From: an uncultured Collinsella sp.
GTDB lineage: Bacteria > Actinomycetota > Coriobacteriia > Coriobacteriales > Coriobacteriaceae
Length of the DNA stretch: 7,139 bases
Direction of reading: 5' to 3'
Assembly: GCA_958447445.1 (NCBI GenBank)
Contig: CAUDAE010000099.1
Span: 1 to 7,139 of the forward strand
Under the pieces are notes generated by a model that ran no database searches, was not told the origin of the DNA, and saw only the letters and a list, made by a program, of their open reading frames with translations. Shown piece by piece: positions 1-6,426 of this stretch (its first letter is position 1; the number at the start of each line of letters is the position of its first letter). The position numbers and the translations under genes were made by a program.

Positions 1-1
1 G

Positions 2-190
2 TATTTTAACGGGTCGACGGATAGCGCCATCGCCGCCTATAACGCCGGCATGGGCAATGTCGACGGATGGGCGCAGCAGGGTACGTCGCTTCATAATGCA
101 ATCACCTTTCCCGAGACGCAGGCGTATCTGATTCGTGTCAATAATGCCTGGGCTCGCTACAAGACCATCTATCCCGATCGGTTCGTATAG
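2..190 (+). CDS. Lytic transglycosylase, SLT domain (C-terminal end only)
   Basis: This is the last 62 codons of a gene that begins outside the window, ending with TAG. The visible peptide contains AAYNAG (residues 11-16 of the visible part), which matches the A-Y-N-A-G motif of the Slt/MltE goose-lysozyme-like fold. It then has FPETQAYLIRVNNAW (36-50), matching the 'P-x-E-T-x-x-Y-x-x-x-V' closing helix of the same family. Such enzymes cleave the MurNAc-GlcNAc bond of peptidoglycan to leave 1,6-anhydroMurNAc, and act outside the membrane. The catalytic glutamate and any signal peptide would lie upstream and cannot be checked. The protein ends in YPDRFV, a normal ending just after the domain. 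Only 51 bases separate it from uvrB, on the same strand with no terminator seen, so read-through into uvrB is possible. The family call is fairly secure; the exact subfamily is not. Confidence 0.85.
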   Translation, partial: YFNGSTDSAIAAYNAGMGNVDGWAQQGTSLHNAITFPETQAYLIRVNNAWARYKTIYPDRFV

Positions 191-210
191 GACTATGCCT
201 GCCGCCTGCG

Positions 211-216
211 TATACT
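211..216 (+). promoter_or_regulatory. Possible -10 element for uvrB
   Basis: TATACT matches the sigma-A -10 consensus at 5 of 6 positions and lies 25 bases before the uvrB start at 242. The region about 17 bases upstream overlaps the end of the transglycosylase gene and shows no good -35. Transcription would start near 222-224, which argues against the in-frame ATG at 221 being used. No GAAC-N4-GTTC type LexA box is visible nearby, so there is no sign of SOS control. The evidence is weak without a -35. Confidence 0.35.
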
Positions 217-231
217 GCAGATGTATGAGTT

Positions 232-236
232 AGGAG
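232..236 (+). promoter_or_regulatory. Ribosome binding site deciding the uvrB start
   Basis: AGGAG lies 5 bases before the ATG at 242. The alternative in-frame ATG at 221 has no purine-rich site before it and would add the peptide MYELGVS, which is not typical of UvrB. This supports 242 as the start. Confidence 0.75.
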
Positions 237-241
237 TATCC

Positions 242-2482
242 ATGGCGGAATTTGAAGTAGAACGCGTTGGTGGTGAACTTAAGCGCTTTGGCGTTGAAGG
301 CTCTGACGTGCCGTTTAAGGTCGTGTCTCCCTATGAGCCTGCCGGTTCCCAGCCTAAGGCCATTGAGTCGCTTGTGCAGGGCGTGAGGGACGGAGACCGC
401 TATCAGGTTTTGCTGGGCGTGACTGGTTCGGGCAAGACCTTCACGATGGCAAAGACTATTGAGGCCCTGGGAAAGCCGACGCTGGTCATGGCTCCGAATA
501 AAACGCTCGCCGCTCAGCTTGCGAGCGAGCTCAAAGAGTTCTTTCCCAACAACGCTGTGGTCTACTTCGTCTCGTACTACGACTACTATCAGCCCGAGGC
601 GTATGTGCCGCAAAGCGATACATATATCGAGAAAGACTCCTCGATTAACGAAGAGGTCGAGATGCTGCGCCATCAGGCGACCGCGTCACTGCTCTCTCGA
701 CGCGATGTGATCGTTGTCGCATCGGTCTCGTGTATCTATGGCATTGGCTCTCCTGAGGACTATGCGGGTCTGGCTCCAAACGTCGACAAGAAGGTGCCGC
801 TCGAGCGCGATGACTTTATCCATGCACTTATCGACATTCAATATGATCGCAATGACTATGACCTGGCACGCGGCACGTTCCGCGTGCGCGGCGATGTTGT
901 CGACGTGTATCCGCCTTATGCTGAGCATCCGTTGCGGTTTGAGTTCTTTGGCGACGAGGTCGAGCTGATTGCCGAGATCGATGAGGTCACCGGTGAGATG
1001 CTTCGTGAGTACGAGGCCATCCCCGTATGGCCGGCATCGCACTACGTGACCGAGAAGCCGAAGGTCAAGGCGGCTCTGAAATCGATCAGCGAAGAGTGCG
1101 AGAAGCGCGTGGCGGAGCTCAAGGCGACCGACAAGTTGCTCGAGGCGCAGCGTCTGCAGCAGCGCACCGATTATGATCTTGAGATGCTCGAGACGATGGG
1201 CTTTTGCAACGGCATCGAGAACTACTCGCGTCATCTGGACGGTCGCAAACCGGGTGAGCCGCCGTTTACCCTAATCGATTACTTTCCCAAGGATATGCTC
1301 TGCATCATCGATGAGAGCCATGTGACGGTGCCGCAGATTCGCGGCATGCACGAAGGTGACCGCTCGCGTAAGGTGACGCTGGTGGAACACGGTTTTCGCC
1401 TGCCCTCGGCGCTCGATAACCGCCCGCTTCGTTTCGATGAGTTTGAGGCGAGGATTCCCCAGTTCATCTACGTTTCGGCAACACCGGGCGACTATGAGCT
1501 GCGGGTTAGCCAGAACGACGTTGAGCAGATTATTCGTCCGACCGGTCTGCTCGATCCCAAGATCGATGTGCGTCCGGTTCGTGGGCAGATTGACGATCTT
1601 GAGGACGAGATTCGCGAGCGCGTTGCCCGCAAGGAGCGCGTGCTGGTGACCACGTTGACCAAGCGCATGGCCGAGGACCTGACCGACCATCTGCTCGACG
1701 CGGGCATTAAGGTCAATTACATGCACTCTGATACGGCGACAATGGACCGTGTCGAGATCCTGCGAACGCTGCGCGAGGGCAAGATCGATGTCCTCGTTGG
1801 CATCAACCTGCTTCGCGAGGGCTTGGATCTCCCCGAGGTCTCACTGGTGGCAATTCTCGATGCCGATAAGGAAGGCTTCTTGCGCAACCGCCGTTCGCTG
1901 ATTCAGACGATTGGCCGCGCGGCCCGTAACGCCGATGGCGAAGTCATCATGTATGCGGACGTTGTGACCGATTCGATGAAGGAGGCCATCGAAGAGACGC
2001 AGCGCCGTCGCGAGATTCAGATGGCATATAACGAAGAGCATGGCATCGTGCCCAAGACGGTGCGCAAGGCCATCAACGACATCTCAAGTTTTATTGCCGA
2101 GGCCGAAAAAACCGTGGGTTCCAAGGGACGCTCGAAGGGCGACTCTCTTGGCCATGGTGCATTCTATACGCCCGATGAGTCGGGCGAGGGCGGCGTGCCG
2201 GAAACGGTGGCGCCCGAGCAGACACTTGCGGAGCAGTTGGAAGAACTGCCGCATGACGAGCTTGTGCGGATTGTCGAAACCATGGAAGAGGATATGCGTA
2301 ACGCTTCTGCCGCCATGGACTTTGAGGAGGCGGCGCGCCTGCGCGATGCCGTCGTTCAGATTCGGGCGATGCTCGAGGGTGCGTCTGAGGACGAGACGAT
2401 CGAGCGCTTACGTTCGCAGGCCCGCAAGGGTTCCACGTTCGCATCGGGCAGAAAACGCCAGGGTGCACGGTTTAAGAAATAG
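242..2482 (+). CDS. uvrB: UvrABC system protein B (excinuclease subunit)
   Basis: UvrB is the damage-verifying ATPase/helicase subunit of nucleotide excision repair. UvrA loads it at lesions and it recruits UvrC for incision, in the cytoplasm on DNA. The protein is 746 residues from ATG 242. Visible in order are the N-terminal PYEPAGSQPKAI (30-41), Walker A GVTGSGKT (59-66), and the tyrosine-rich beta-hairpin region SYYDYYQPEAYVPQSDTYIE (111-130) that inserts between DNA strands. These are followed by the DEAD-like Walker B DESH (357-360), SATPG (412-416), helicase motif V around GINLLREGLDLPE (520-532) and motif VI QTIGRAARN (555-563). A UVR domain at about 673-708, with the MDFEEAARLRD core, is the UvrC-contact helical pair. 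The protein is longer than the roughly 670 residues of E. coli UvrB because of a Gly/Ser/Glu-rich linker (about 622-665) and a basic tail (711-746). It stands alone here, with no uvrA or uvrC in the window. Identity is very secure. Confidence 0.98.
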   Translation: MAEFEVERVGGELKRFGVEGSDVPFKVVSPYEPAGSQPKAIESLVQGVRDGDRYQVLLGVTGSGKTFTMAKTIEALGKPTLVMAPNKTLAAQLASELKEFFPNNAVVYFVSYYDYYQPEAYVPQSDTYIEKDSSINEEVEMLRHQATASLLSRRDVIVVASVSCIYGIGSPEDYAGLAPNVDKKVPLERDDFIHALIDIQYDRNDYDLARGTFRVRGDVVDVYPPYAEHPLRFEFFGDEVELIAEIDEVTGEMLREYEAIPVWPASHYVTEKPKVKAALKSISEECEKRVAELKATDKLLEAQRLQQRTDYDLEMLETMGFCNGIENYSRHLDGRKPGEPPFTLIDYFPKDMLCIIDESHVTVPQIRGMHEGDRSRKVTLVEHGFRLPSALDNRPLRFDEFEARIPQFIYVSATPGDYELRVSQNDVEQIIRPTGLLDPKIDVRPVRGQIDDLEDEIRERVARKERVLVTTLTKRMAEDLTDHLLDAGIKVNYMHSDTATMDRVEILRTLREGKIDVLVGINLLREGLDLPEVSLVAILDADKEGFLRNRRSLIQTIGRAARNADGEVIMYADVVTDSMKEAIEETQRRREIQMAYNEEHGIVPKTVRKAINDISSFIAEAEKTVGSKGRSKGDSLGHGAFYTPDESGEGGVPETVAPEQTLAEQLEELPHDELVRIVETMEEDMRNASAAMDFEEAARLRDAVVQIRAMLEGASEDETIERLRSQARKGSTFASGRKRQGARFKK

Positions 2483-2487
2483 CGAAC

Positions 2488-2519
2488 AGGCCCCGAGTTC
2501 CCTGTGGAGCTCGGGGCCT
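2488..2519 (+). terminator. Rho-independent terminator after uvrB, between convergent genes
   Basis: A 14-bp stem pairs 2488-2501 (AGGCCCCGAGTTCC) with 2506-2519 (GGAGCTCGGGGCCT). It has one G-T wobble and a CTGT loop. It starts 5 bases after the uvrB stop and is followed by a broken T-rich run (TGTCTTTT, 2521-2528). It lies in the 65-base gap between uvrB and the opposing gene ending at 2548. On the minus strand the stem is followed by GTTCGCTATTTCTT, a poor T-tract. It is therefore clearest as a uvrB terminator but may stop both transcripts. Confidence 0.85.
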
Positions 2520-2547
2520 ATGTCTTTTGCGCGCTGGAATTCGTGCG

Positions 2548-4188
2548 TTAGAGGTCTGCGATCAGGGCTTCGGCACAACGGATGCCGTCGGTGGCCGCGC
2601 TCATGATGCCGCCGGCATATCCAGCTCCCTCACCACAAGGGTAGAGGCCCGGGGTCGACACGGCATGGCACGTTCGGTCTCGGGTGACAGTGACCGGTGA
2701 GCTCGAACGAGTCTCCACGCCGGTAAGAACGGCATCGGGACGGTCGTAGCCTCGTAGCTTTTTTCCGAGTAGGGGAAGTCCCAGGCGGAGCGACTCGACG
2801 ATATGCTGCGGCAGGGCTTCGTCAATTGCCGTCCAGGTCACACCGAGCGGATAGGTGGGCTTTACCTTTCCGGGCGCCTTGCTGGCGCGTCCTGCGAGGA
2901 AATCTCCGACGAGTTGTGCCGGTGCGTTCCAGTTGGAACCGCCCAGGCGATAGGCGGCCGCCTCGCAGGCGCGCTGGAGCTCGATGCCGGCGAGCGGGTC
3001 ATCGTTGGGAAGGTCCTCAGGCGTGACGTTAACGAGCAGGGCGGCGTTTGCGTTGCGTCCGTCGCGGGCATTGAGGCTGGCGCCGTTGACGCACAGGTGG
3101 CCCTGCTCGGAAGAGGCGGCGACAACCTGCCCGCCGGGGCACATGCAAAACGAGAACACGCTGCGGCCGTTGGGAAGATGGGCGACGAGCTTGTAGGGGG
3201 CTGCTCCGAGGGCAGGATGTCCCGCCAAGGCTCCATATTGGGCTCGGTCGATGTCGCGCTGCGGATGCTCGATGCGAACGCCCATGGCAAAGGTCTTTTG
3301 TGCGAGGGCCACGTTGTGGTCCTTAAGGAGCTCAAAAATATCGCGAGCAGAATGCCCGCAGGCGAGGATGAGGTGCTTTGTCTCAATTGGCTCGTAAGCG
3401 GCGTCTTGGGACGATTGGACATCGATACCGGTGATGGCACCAGACGCGTCGATGCGAATGTCGACGAGCTTTGTTCGATAACGGACGACACCTCCGAGCT
3501 GCTCGATGCGCTGGGATATAGCGGTGACAACCGTGGGAAGGATGTCGGAGCCAATGTGCGGCTTGGCATCCCACAGAATATCGCGGGGCGCGCCCGCCTC
3601 GACGAAGGTTTCGAGGATAAGGCGATGGGCGGGATTTTTGGTTCCCGTATTGAGCTTGCCGTCCGAGAAGGTCCCCGCGCCGCCCAGGCCAAACTGGATA
3701 TTGCTCTCGGGGTCGAGGATGCGCTCCTTTAGAAAGAGATCGATCGCATGCGAGCGGCGAAATGCTGGGTCGCCGCGCTCGATGAGCAAGGGCTTAAGAC
3801 CCGCTTCGGCAAGGGTGAGTGCAGCGAAAAGGCCAGCGCATCCGGCACCGACAACGACAGGGCATTCTTGAGGTGCGTCGGAGACGGGGGAGGGGAATGA
3901 AGACCCATCGTCTTCTATCGCGCGTACGCGCGAGCGGTCACGCTCGGCAACGCTGTCGACCGCTTCTCGCTCGAGGTGGGGACTAGTCAGCTCAACACGA
4001 AAGCTCAGGATAAAATGGACGTCTCGTTTTTTGCGGGCGTCGATTGACTTGCGGTGGAGCTCGATGGACTTGATCTCGGAGTCCTTGCAACGTAGGACGC
4101 GCTTGGCGACTCGCTTGCCAACAATGAGGCAGGCATTTTCATCGCCGGCTTCATCGAGTGACGCGTTGACTTGGGTGATTTCGATCAT
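2548..4188 (-). CDS. FAD-dependent dehydrogenase, COG2509-like, function unknown
   Basis: This is a predicted cytoplasmic flavoprotein of 546 residues. An N-terminal domain of about 105 residues has RKSIDARKKRDVHFILSFRV (46-65), a signature I associate with the uncharacterised COG2509 dehydrogenases. It is followed by the FAD-binding Rossmann motif VVVGAGCAGLFAALTLAEAG (111-130) with the ribose-binding acid in LIERG (135-139). Family-typical segments are NIQFGLGGAGTFSDGKLNTG (163-182), ILACGHSARD (274-283), and SFCMCPGGQVVAASSE (346-361) with two cysteines. The C-terminal FAD motif is PGLYPCGEGAGYAGGIMSAA (513-532). ATG at 4188 is chosen because AAGGAG sits 6 bases before it and MIEITQV begins the conserved domain. 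The open frame runs on to 4311, but that extension crosses the end of the upstream gene. No substrate is known for the family. The gene is third in a row after mrp and another flavoprotein, 80 bases downstream of the latter. Family call good, function unknown. Confidence 0.9.
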   Translation of the reverse strand: MIEITQVNASLDEAGDENACLIVGKRVAKRVLRCKDSEIKSIELHRKSIDARKKRDVHFILSFRVELTSPHLEREAVDSVAERDRSRVRAIEDDGSSFPSPVSDAPQECPVVVGAGCAGLFAALTLAEAGLKPLLIERGDPAFRRSHAIDLFLKERILDPESNIQFGLGGAGTFSDGKLNTGTKNPAHRLILETFVEAGAPRDILWDAKPHIGSDILPTVVTAISQRIEQLGGVVRYRTKLVDIRIDASGAITGIDVQSSQDAAYEPIETKHLILACGHSARDIFELLKDHNVALAQKTFAMGVRIEHPQRDIDRAQYGALAGHPALGAAPYKLVAHLPNGRSVFSFCMCPGGQVVAASSEQGHLCVNGASLNARDGRNANAALLVNVTPEDLPNDDPLAGIELQRACEAAAYRLGGSNWNAPAQLVGDFLAGRASKAPGKVKPTYPLGVTWTAIDEALPQHIVESLRLGLPLLGKKLRGYDRPDAVLTGVETRSSSPVTVTRDRTCHAVSTPGLYPCGEGAGYAGGIMSAATDGIRCAEALIADL

Positions 4189-4194
4189 CGAGGT

Positions 4195-4200
4195 CTCCTT
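4195..4200 (-). promoter_or_regulatory. Ribosome binding site deciding the COG2509-like gene start
   Basis: On the minus strand AAGGAG occurs 6 bases before ATG 4188. It is a full match to the anti-Shine-Dalgarno sequence and excludes the longer open reading from 4311. Confidence 0.85.
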
Positions 4201-4214
4201 AGAGGCAAGAAAGA

Positions 4215-4238
4215 GGCCGTCCGGTATCCCAGACGGCC
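4215..4238 (-). terminator. Hairpin in the gap between two flavoprotein genes (terminator or 5' leader hairpin)
   Basis: GGCCGTC (4215-4221) pairs with GACGGCC (4232-4238). One mismatch and two further G-C pairs (4223-4224 with 4229-4230) continue the stem, closing on a 4-base loop. On the minus strand the stem is followed by CTCTTTCTT, a T-rich but broken run, so it could be a weak intrinsic terminator for the HI0933-type gene ending at 4269. It also lies just downstream of a TATAAT at 4258-4253, so a transcript from there would start with this hairpin. Which role applies cannot be decided from sequence. Confidence 0.55.
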
Positions 4239-4252
4239 CGAATGCGTTTTTG

Positions 4253-4258
4253 ATTATA
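4253..4258 (-). promoter_or_regulatory. Candidate -10 element for the COG2509-like gene
   Basis: A perfect TATAAT on the minus strand lies 65 bases before the start at 4188, inside the 80-base gap between genes. No -35 match was found at 16-18 base spacing; the hexamer at 17 bases is AAGCAG. There is no extended TG motif. The predicted start of transcription, near 4246, is just ahead of the hairpin at 4238-4215. This would let the gene be expressed apart from the upstream pair, but the support is a single hexamer. Confidence 0.35.
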
Positions 4259-4268
4259 GACTGCGCGG

Positions 4269-5540
4269 CTACAGGCTGCTTGCAGCGCGAATGCCCGAGA
4301 GCCAGGCCCACGCAAGGTTAAAGCCTCCACAATCGGCGTCGATGTCGAGCGCTTCGCCGCAGACGTAAAGCGGGGCGTCGACAGCGCTGCTCGCGCGTAG
4401 ACTGGGTGTTGAGATGCTCTCGACAGATACGCCACCACGCGTGACCTGCGCCGAGCGCTCCTCGGCTGTTCCCTCGACGAGCAACTTAAAGTGCTTGAGG
4501 ATCGAGACCAGGTGGATGACATCGTTGGAGCCTGGATGGCACTGCTCGAACGCTGTGCAGACGACGCGGGAGAGTTGCGGGGCGAGCATGCCGTCGAGCC
4601 AATGGGGATCGCGGGGCGAAAAGCCGCCGAGCAGCTCAACGCGCCGGTTGAGCATATCGAGCAGCTCGTCTTTGGAGAGGTCGGGGAAAACGTCGAGCAG
4701 GATCGTATCGCCGTGCTGGATACGACGGGAGAGGTTGAAGACAGCGACGCCCGAGATACCGAAGGTTCGAAACAGGACTTCACCGTCTTCGTGCCAGAGC
4801 TCATTATGATTGCGGGCGAGCGTCAAGCGGGCGCGGACGCGCAGGCCATCCAACGTCTTGAGTGCCGCCCGATCGCCGACGACCGTTGCCGATACGGGGC
4901 AGAGGATGGGGCGCAGCGAAGTGAGGGGGAGGCGAAACGTATCGGCGATACCAGTGGGGTTGCCACCCGTGGCGATAATTACGGCATGTGCCTGCAGGGC
5001 CTCGTTCTTGCGAGGGACATCGGCGAGCGCTTTCCGAAGCGAGCGGAGCTCCGATTTTCGGTCGTCGTGCTTTTTTGCCTTGAGTGCCCGCGCTGGACGG
5101 TCTATTTGGAGTGTCCAGCCTTCGGAAGCTTTGTGCGCCGAGGCAACGTTGGCTCCGCAGATTAAGGTGATACCTAGGCGGTCGCAAACGTTGAGAAGCG
5201 CGTCGCGCACCGATTCGGCGCGAAGGGAGCGCGGGTACAGTCGGCCTTCCTCGGAGGTTGTCATGATGCCCAGCGAGGAGAAGAAACCCATAAGCTCTTG
5301 TTCGGGTTGGGGGCCCATGACAGATTCGACGAATGCGGGGTGGTTATACCGCTGAGGAACAATCGATTCGTTGGAGAGGTTGCAACGGCCGTTACCGGTC
5401 GCAAGGAGCTTAAGGCCGCAGGCGACATCGCACTCAACGATGCAGACGCTTTTGTCAGCACGTGCGGCCGTAATGGCGGCGGCGAGGCCTGAAGCCCCGC
5501 CGCCGATTACCAGGACGTCATAGAAGGCGCTCGTGTTCAC
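4269..5540 (-). CDS. HI0933/BaiN-family NAD(P)/FAD-dependent oxidoreductase
   Basis: This is a predicted cytoplasmic flavoprotein of 423 residues, close to the usual family length of about 400-420. It opens with the Rossmann FAD motif YDVLVIGGGASGLAAAITAA (7-26) and a ribose-binding acid in VECD (35-38). The HI0933 signature KLLATGNGRCNLSN (44-57) follows, then EEGRLYPRS (97-105), VIIATGGNP (187-195), and the C-terminal LYVCGEALDIDADCGGFNLA (391-410) with WAW. The family includes YhiN and BaiN, the latter reported in bile acid 7-dehydroxylation; most members have no proven reaction, so no substrate is assigned. The start is GTG 5540, directly after the TAA of mrp (zero bases between), with GAGG 5 bases upstream. 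Two oddities stand out. A Lys/Arg-rich stretch at about 149-181 looks like an insertion. The segment after ATGG (191-215) also looks shorter than the glycine-rich loop I recall in relatives. The frame stays open, so these are not frameshifts. Family call is secure. Confidence 0.93.
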   Translation of the reverse strand: MNTSAFYDVLVIGGGASGLAAAITAARADKSVCIVECDVACGLKLLATGNGRCNLSNESIVPQRYNHPAFVESVMGPQPEQELMGFFSSLGIMTTSEEGRLYPRSLRAESVRDALLNVCDRLGITLICGANVASAHKASEGWTLQIDRPARALKAKKHDDRKSELRSLRKALADVPRKNEALQAHAVIIATGGNPTGIADTFRLPLTSLRPILCPVSATVVGDRAALKTLDGLRVRARLTLARNHNELWHEDGEVLFRTFGISGVAVFNLSRRIQHGDTILLDVFPDLSKDELLDMLNRRVELLGGFSPRDPHWLDGMLAPQLSRVVCTAFEQCHPGSNDVIHLVSILKHFKLLVEGTAEERSAQVTRGGVSVESISTPSLRASSAVDAPLYVCGEALDIDADCGGFNLAWAWLSGIRAASSL

Positions 5541-6371
5541 TTAGGCCTCGTCGGTCTCGTGCGGGGTAATGGCCTCGACGGCAGAGACTGCCTTGGGCAA
5601 CATGCCATCGGGCAGCGCGGTCTCGACCTCGCCCTTATCGCAGGCCTCGGCGAGTGACGGATTGATGGGAAGCGTGCCCAAGATGTCGAGGTTATAGCGT
5701 TCTGCGACCTCGGGGAGCTTGCTCTTGCCAAAGACCTCGATCTTCTTGCCGCAGTCGGGGCACTCAATATAGCTCATGTTTTCGACGATGCCCAGAATGG
5801 GGACGTTCATCTTCTCGGCCATGTTGACCGCCTTGGCGACGATCATCGAGACCAGATCCTGCGGGCTCGTGACGATGACGATGCCGTCGACGGGCAGTGA
5901 CTGGAAGACGGTGAGAGCGACGTCGCCTGTTCCCGGAGGCATGTCGACCAGCAGGTAGTCGATGGGGCCCCATGAGGTCTCGCTCCAGAACTGCCTAATG
6001 GCGCCTGCGATGACCGGACCGCGCCAAAGGACGGGGTCGGTCTCGTTTTGGAGCAGAAGGTTGGAGCTCATGACCTTGACGCCGTGCTCGGAGATTTCGG
6101 GCAGCATAAGGTTGCCAAGGGCATGGACGTGGCGTCCGCTCATACCGAACATCTTGGGGATAGAGGGACCGGTGATGTCGGCATCGAGGACGCCGACCTT
6201 GTGGCCGTGACGGGCAAGCTCGGTGGCGATGGCACCGGTGACAAACGACTTGCCGACACCGCCCTTGCCGGAAAGCACGGCGATGACGCGTTTGACCTCG
6301 GACAGCGTATTCTCCTCAAATTGCGACGGCGACGTTTGTCCGCCGGCGGCCTGTGCGTGCTCGCAACCCAT
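5541..6371 (-). CDS. mrp: Mrp/NBP35 family P-loop Fe-S carrier ATPase
   Basis: This is a cytoplasmic P-loop ATPase of the Mrp/ApbC/NBP35 group, which bind and transfer iron-sulfur clusters to target apoproteins. It has 276 residues. The deviant Walker A is GKGGVGKS (35-42) with the signature lysine K36. Next come LDADITGPSIPKMFG (62-76), Walker B LLVDMPPGTGD (140-150), the MinD/Mrp segment VTSPQDLVSMIVAKAVNM (167-184), and C-P-D-C (204-207), the CxxC pair that holds a bridging cluster between two subunits. There is no N-terminal MIP18/DUF59 domain. The N-terminus has a single cysteine (MGCEH) instead of the four-cysteine cluster site of eukaryotic NBP35. The start at ATG 6371 is supported by AAAGGAG 6 bases upstream; the longer reading from 6428 would start inside the likely promoter. 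It leads the unit with the HI0933-type gene. The family is secure; the client proteins are unknown. Confidence 0.95.
   Translation of the reverse strand: MGCEHAQAAGGQTSPSQFEENTLSEVKRVIAVLSGKGGVGKSFVTGAIATELARHGHKVGVLDADITGPSIPKMFGMSGRHVHALGNLMLPEISEHGVKVMSSNLLLQNETDPVLWRGPVIAGAIRQFWSETSWGPIDYLLVDMPPGTGDVALTVFQSLPVDGIVIVTSPQDLVSMIVAKAVNMAEKMNVPILGIVENMSYIECPDCGKKIEVFGKSKLPEVAERYNLDILGTLPINPSLAEACDKGEVETALPDGMLPKAVSAVEAITPHETDEA
5546..5549 (-). promoter_or_regulatory. Ribosome binding site at the mrp/flavoprotein stop-start junction
   Basis: On the minus strand GAGG lies within the last mrp codons, 5 bases (CCTAA, including the mrp stop) before the GTG at 5540. This modest site plus the abutting stop and start fits translational coupling by terminating ribosomes. 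Confidence 0.6.
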
Positions 6372-6377
6372 GTATGA

Positions 6378-6384
6378 CTCCTTT
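6378..6384 (-). promoter_or_regulatory. Ribosome binding site deciding the mrp start
   Basis: AAAGGAG on the minus strand lies 6 bases before ATG 6371. It is a near-perfect site that rules in the 276-residue product over the 295-residue reading. Confidence 0.88.
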
Positions 6385-6393
6385 GTATATGTT

Positions 6394-6407
6394 GGGGCCG
6401 GGGCCCC
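6394..6407 (-). repeat. GC-only inverted repeat in the mrp 5' leader
   Basis: The run GGGGCCGGGGCCCC contains the perfect 8-base palindrome GGGGCCCC (6400-6407) and alternative pairings between GGGGCC and GGCCCC. It sits between the likely promoter and the ribosome binding site, 10 bases from the latter. It is too short-looped to form one stable long hairpin, and no function is claimed. Confidence 0.4.
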
Positions 6408-6426
6408 GCGATGTGACACGAGCGTC

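Noticed and set aside
206..220. Imperfect palindrome CTGCGTATACTGCAG upstream of uvrB as an operator
   Set aside because: Pairing needs a bulged base and the element is short. It may be chance overlap of two 6-base palindromes, so only the -10 match was kept, at low confidence.
2485..2500. GAAC and GTTC after uvrB as a possible LexA (SOS) box
   Set aside because: The half-sites are 8 bases apart instead of 4, lie downstream of uvrB, and are part of or next to the terminator stem.
2803..3732. A 309-codon open frame on the plus strand, antisense to the COG2509-type gene
   Set aside because: It is a mirror of GC-biased codons in a gene whose minus-strand product has clear FAD motifs end to end. 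The antisense product shows no recognisable domain, and no ribosome binding site was noticed.
2548..4311. Longer reading of the COG2509-type gene from 4311
   Set aside because: The extra 41 residues run through the end of the upstream gene and the hairpin. ATG 4188 has AAGGAG at the right distance and starts the conserved domain.
4491..5165. A 224-codon open frame on the plus strand, antisense to the HI0933-type gene
   Set aside because: Same explanation: it lies fully inside a convincing gene and its peptide shows no family features.
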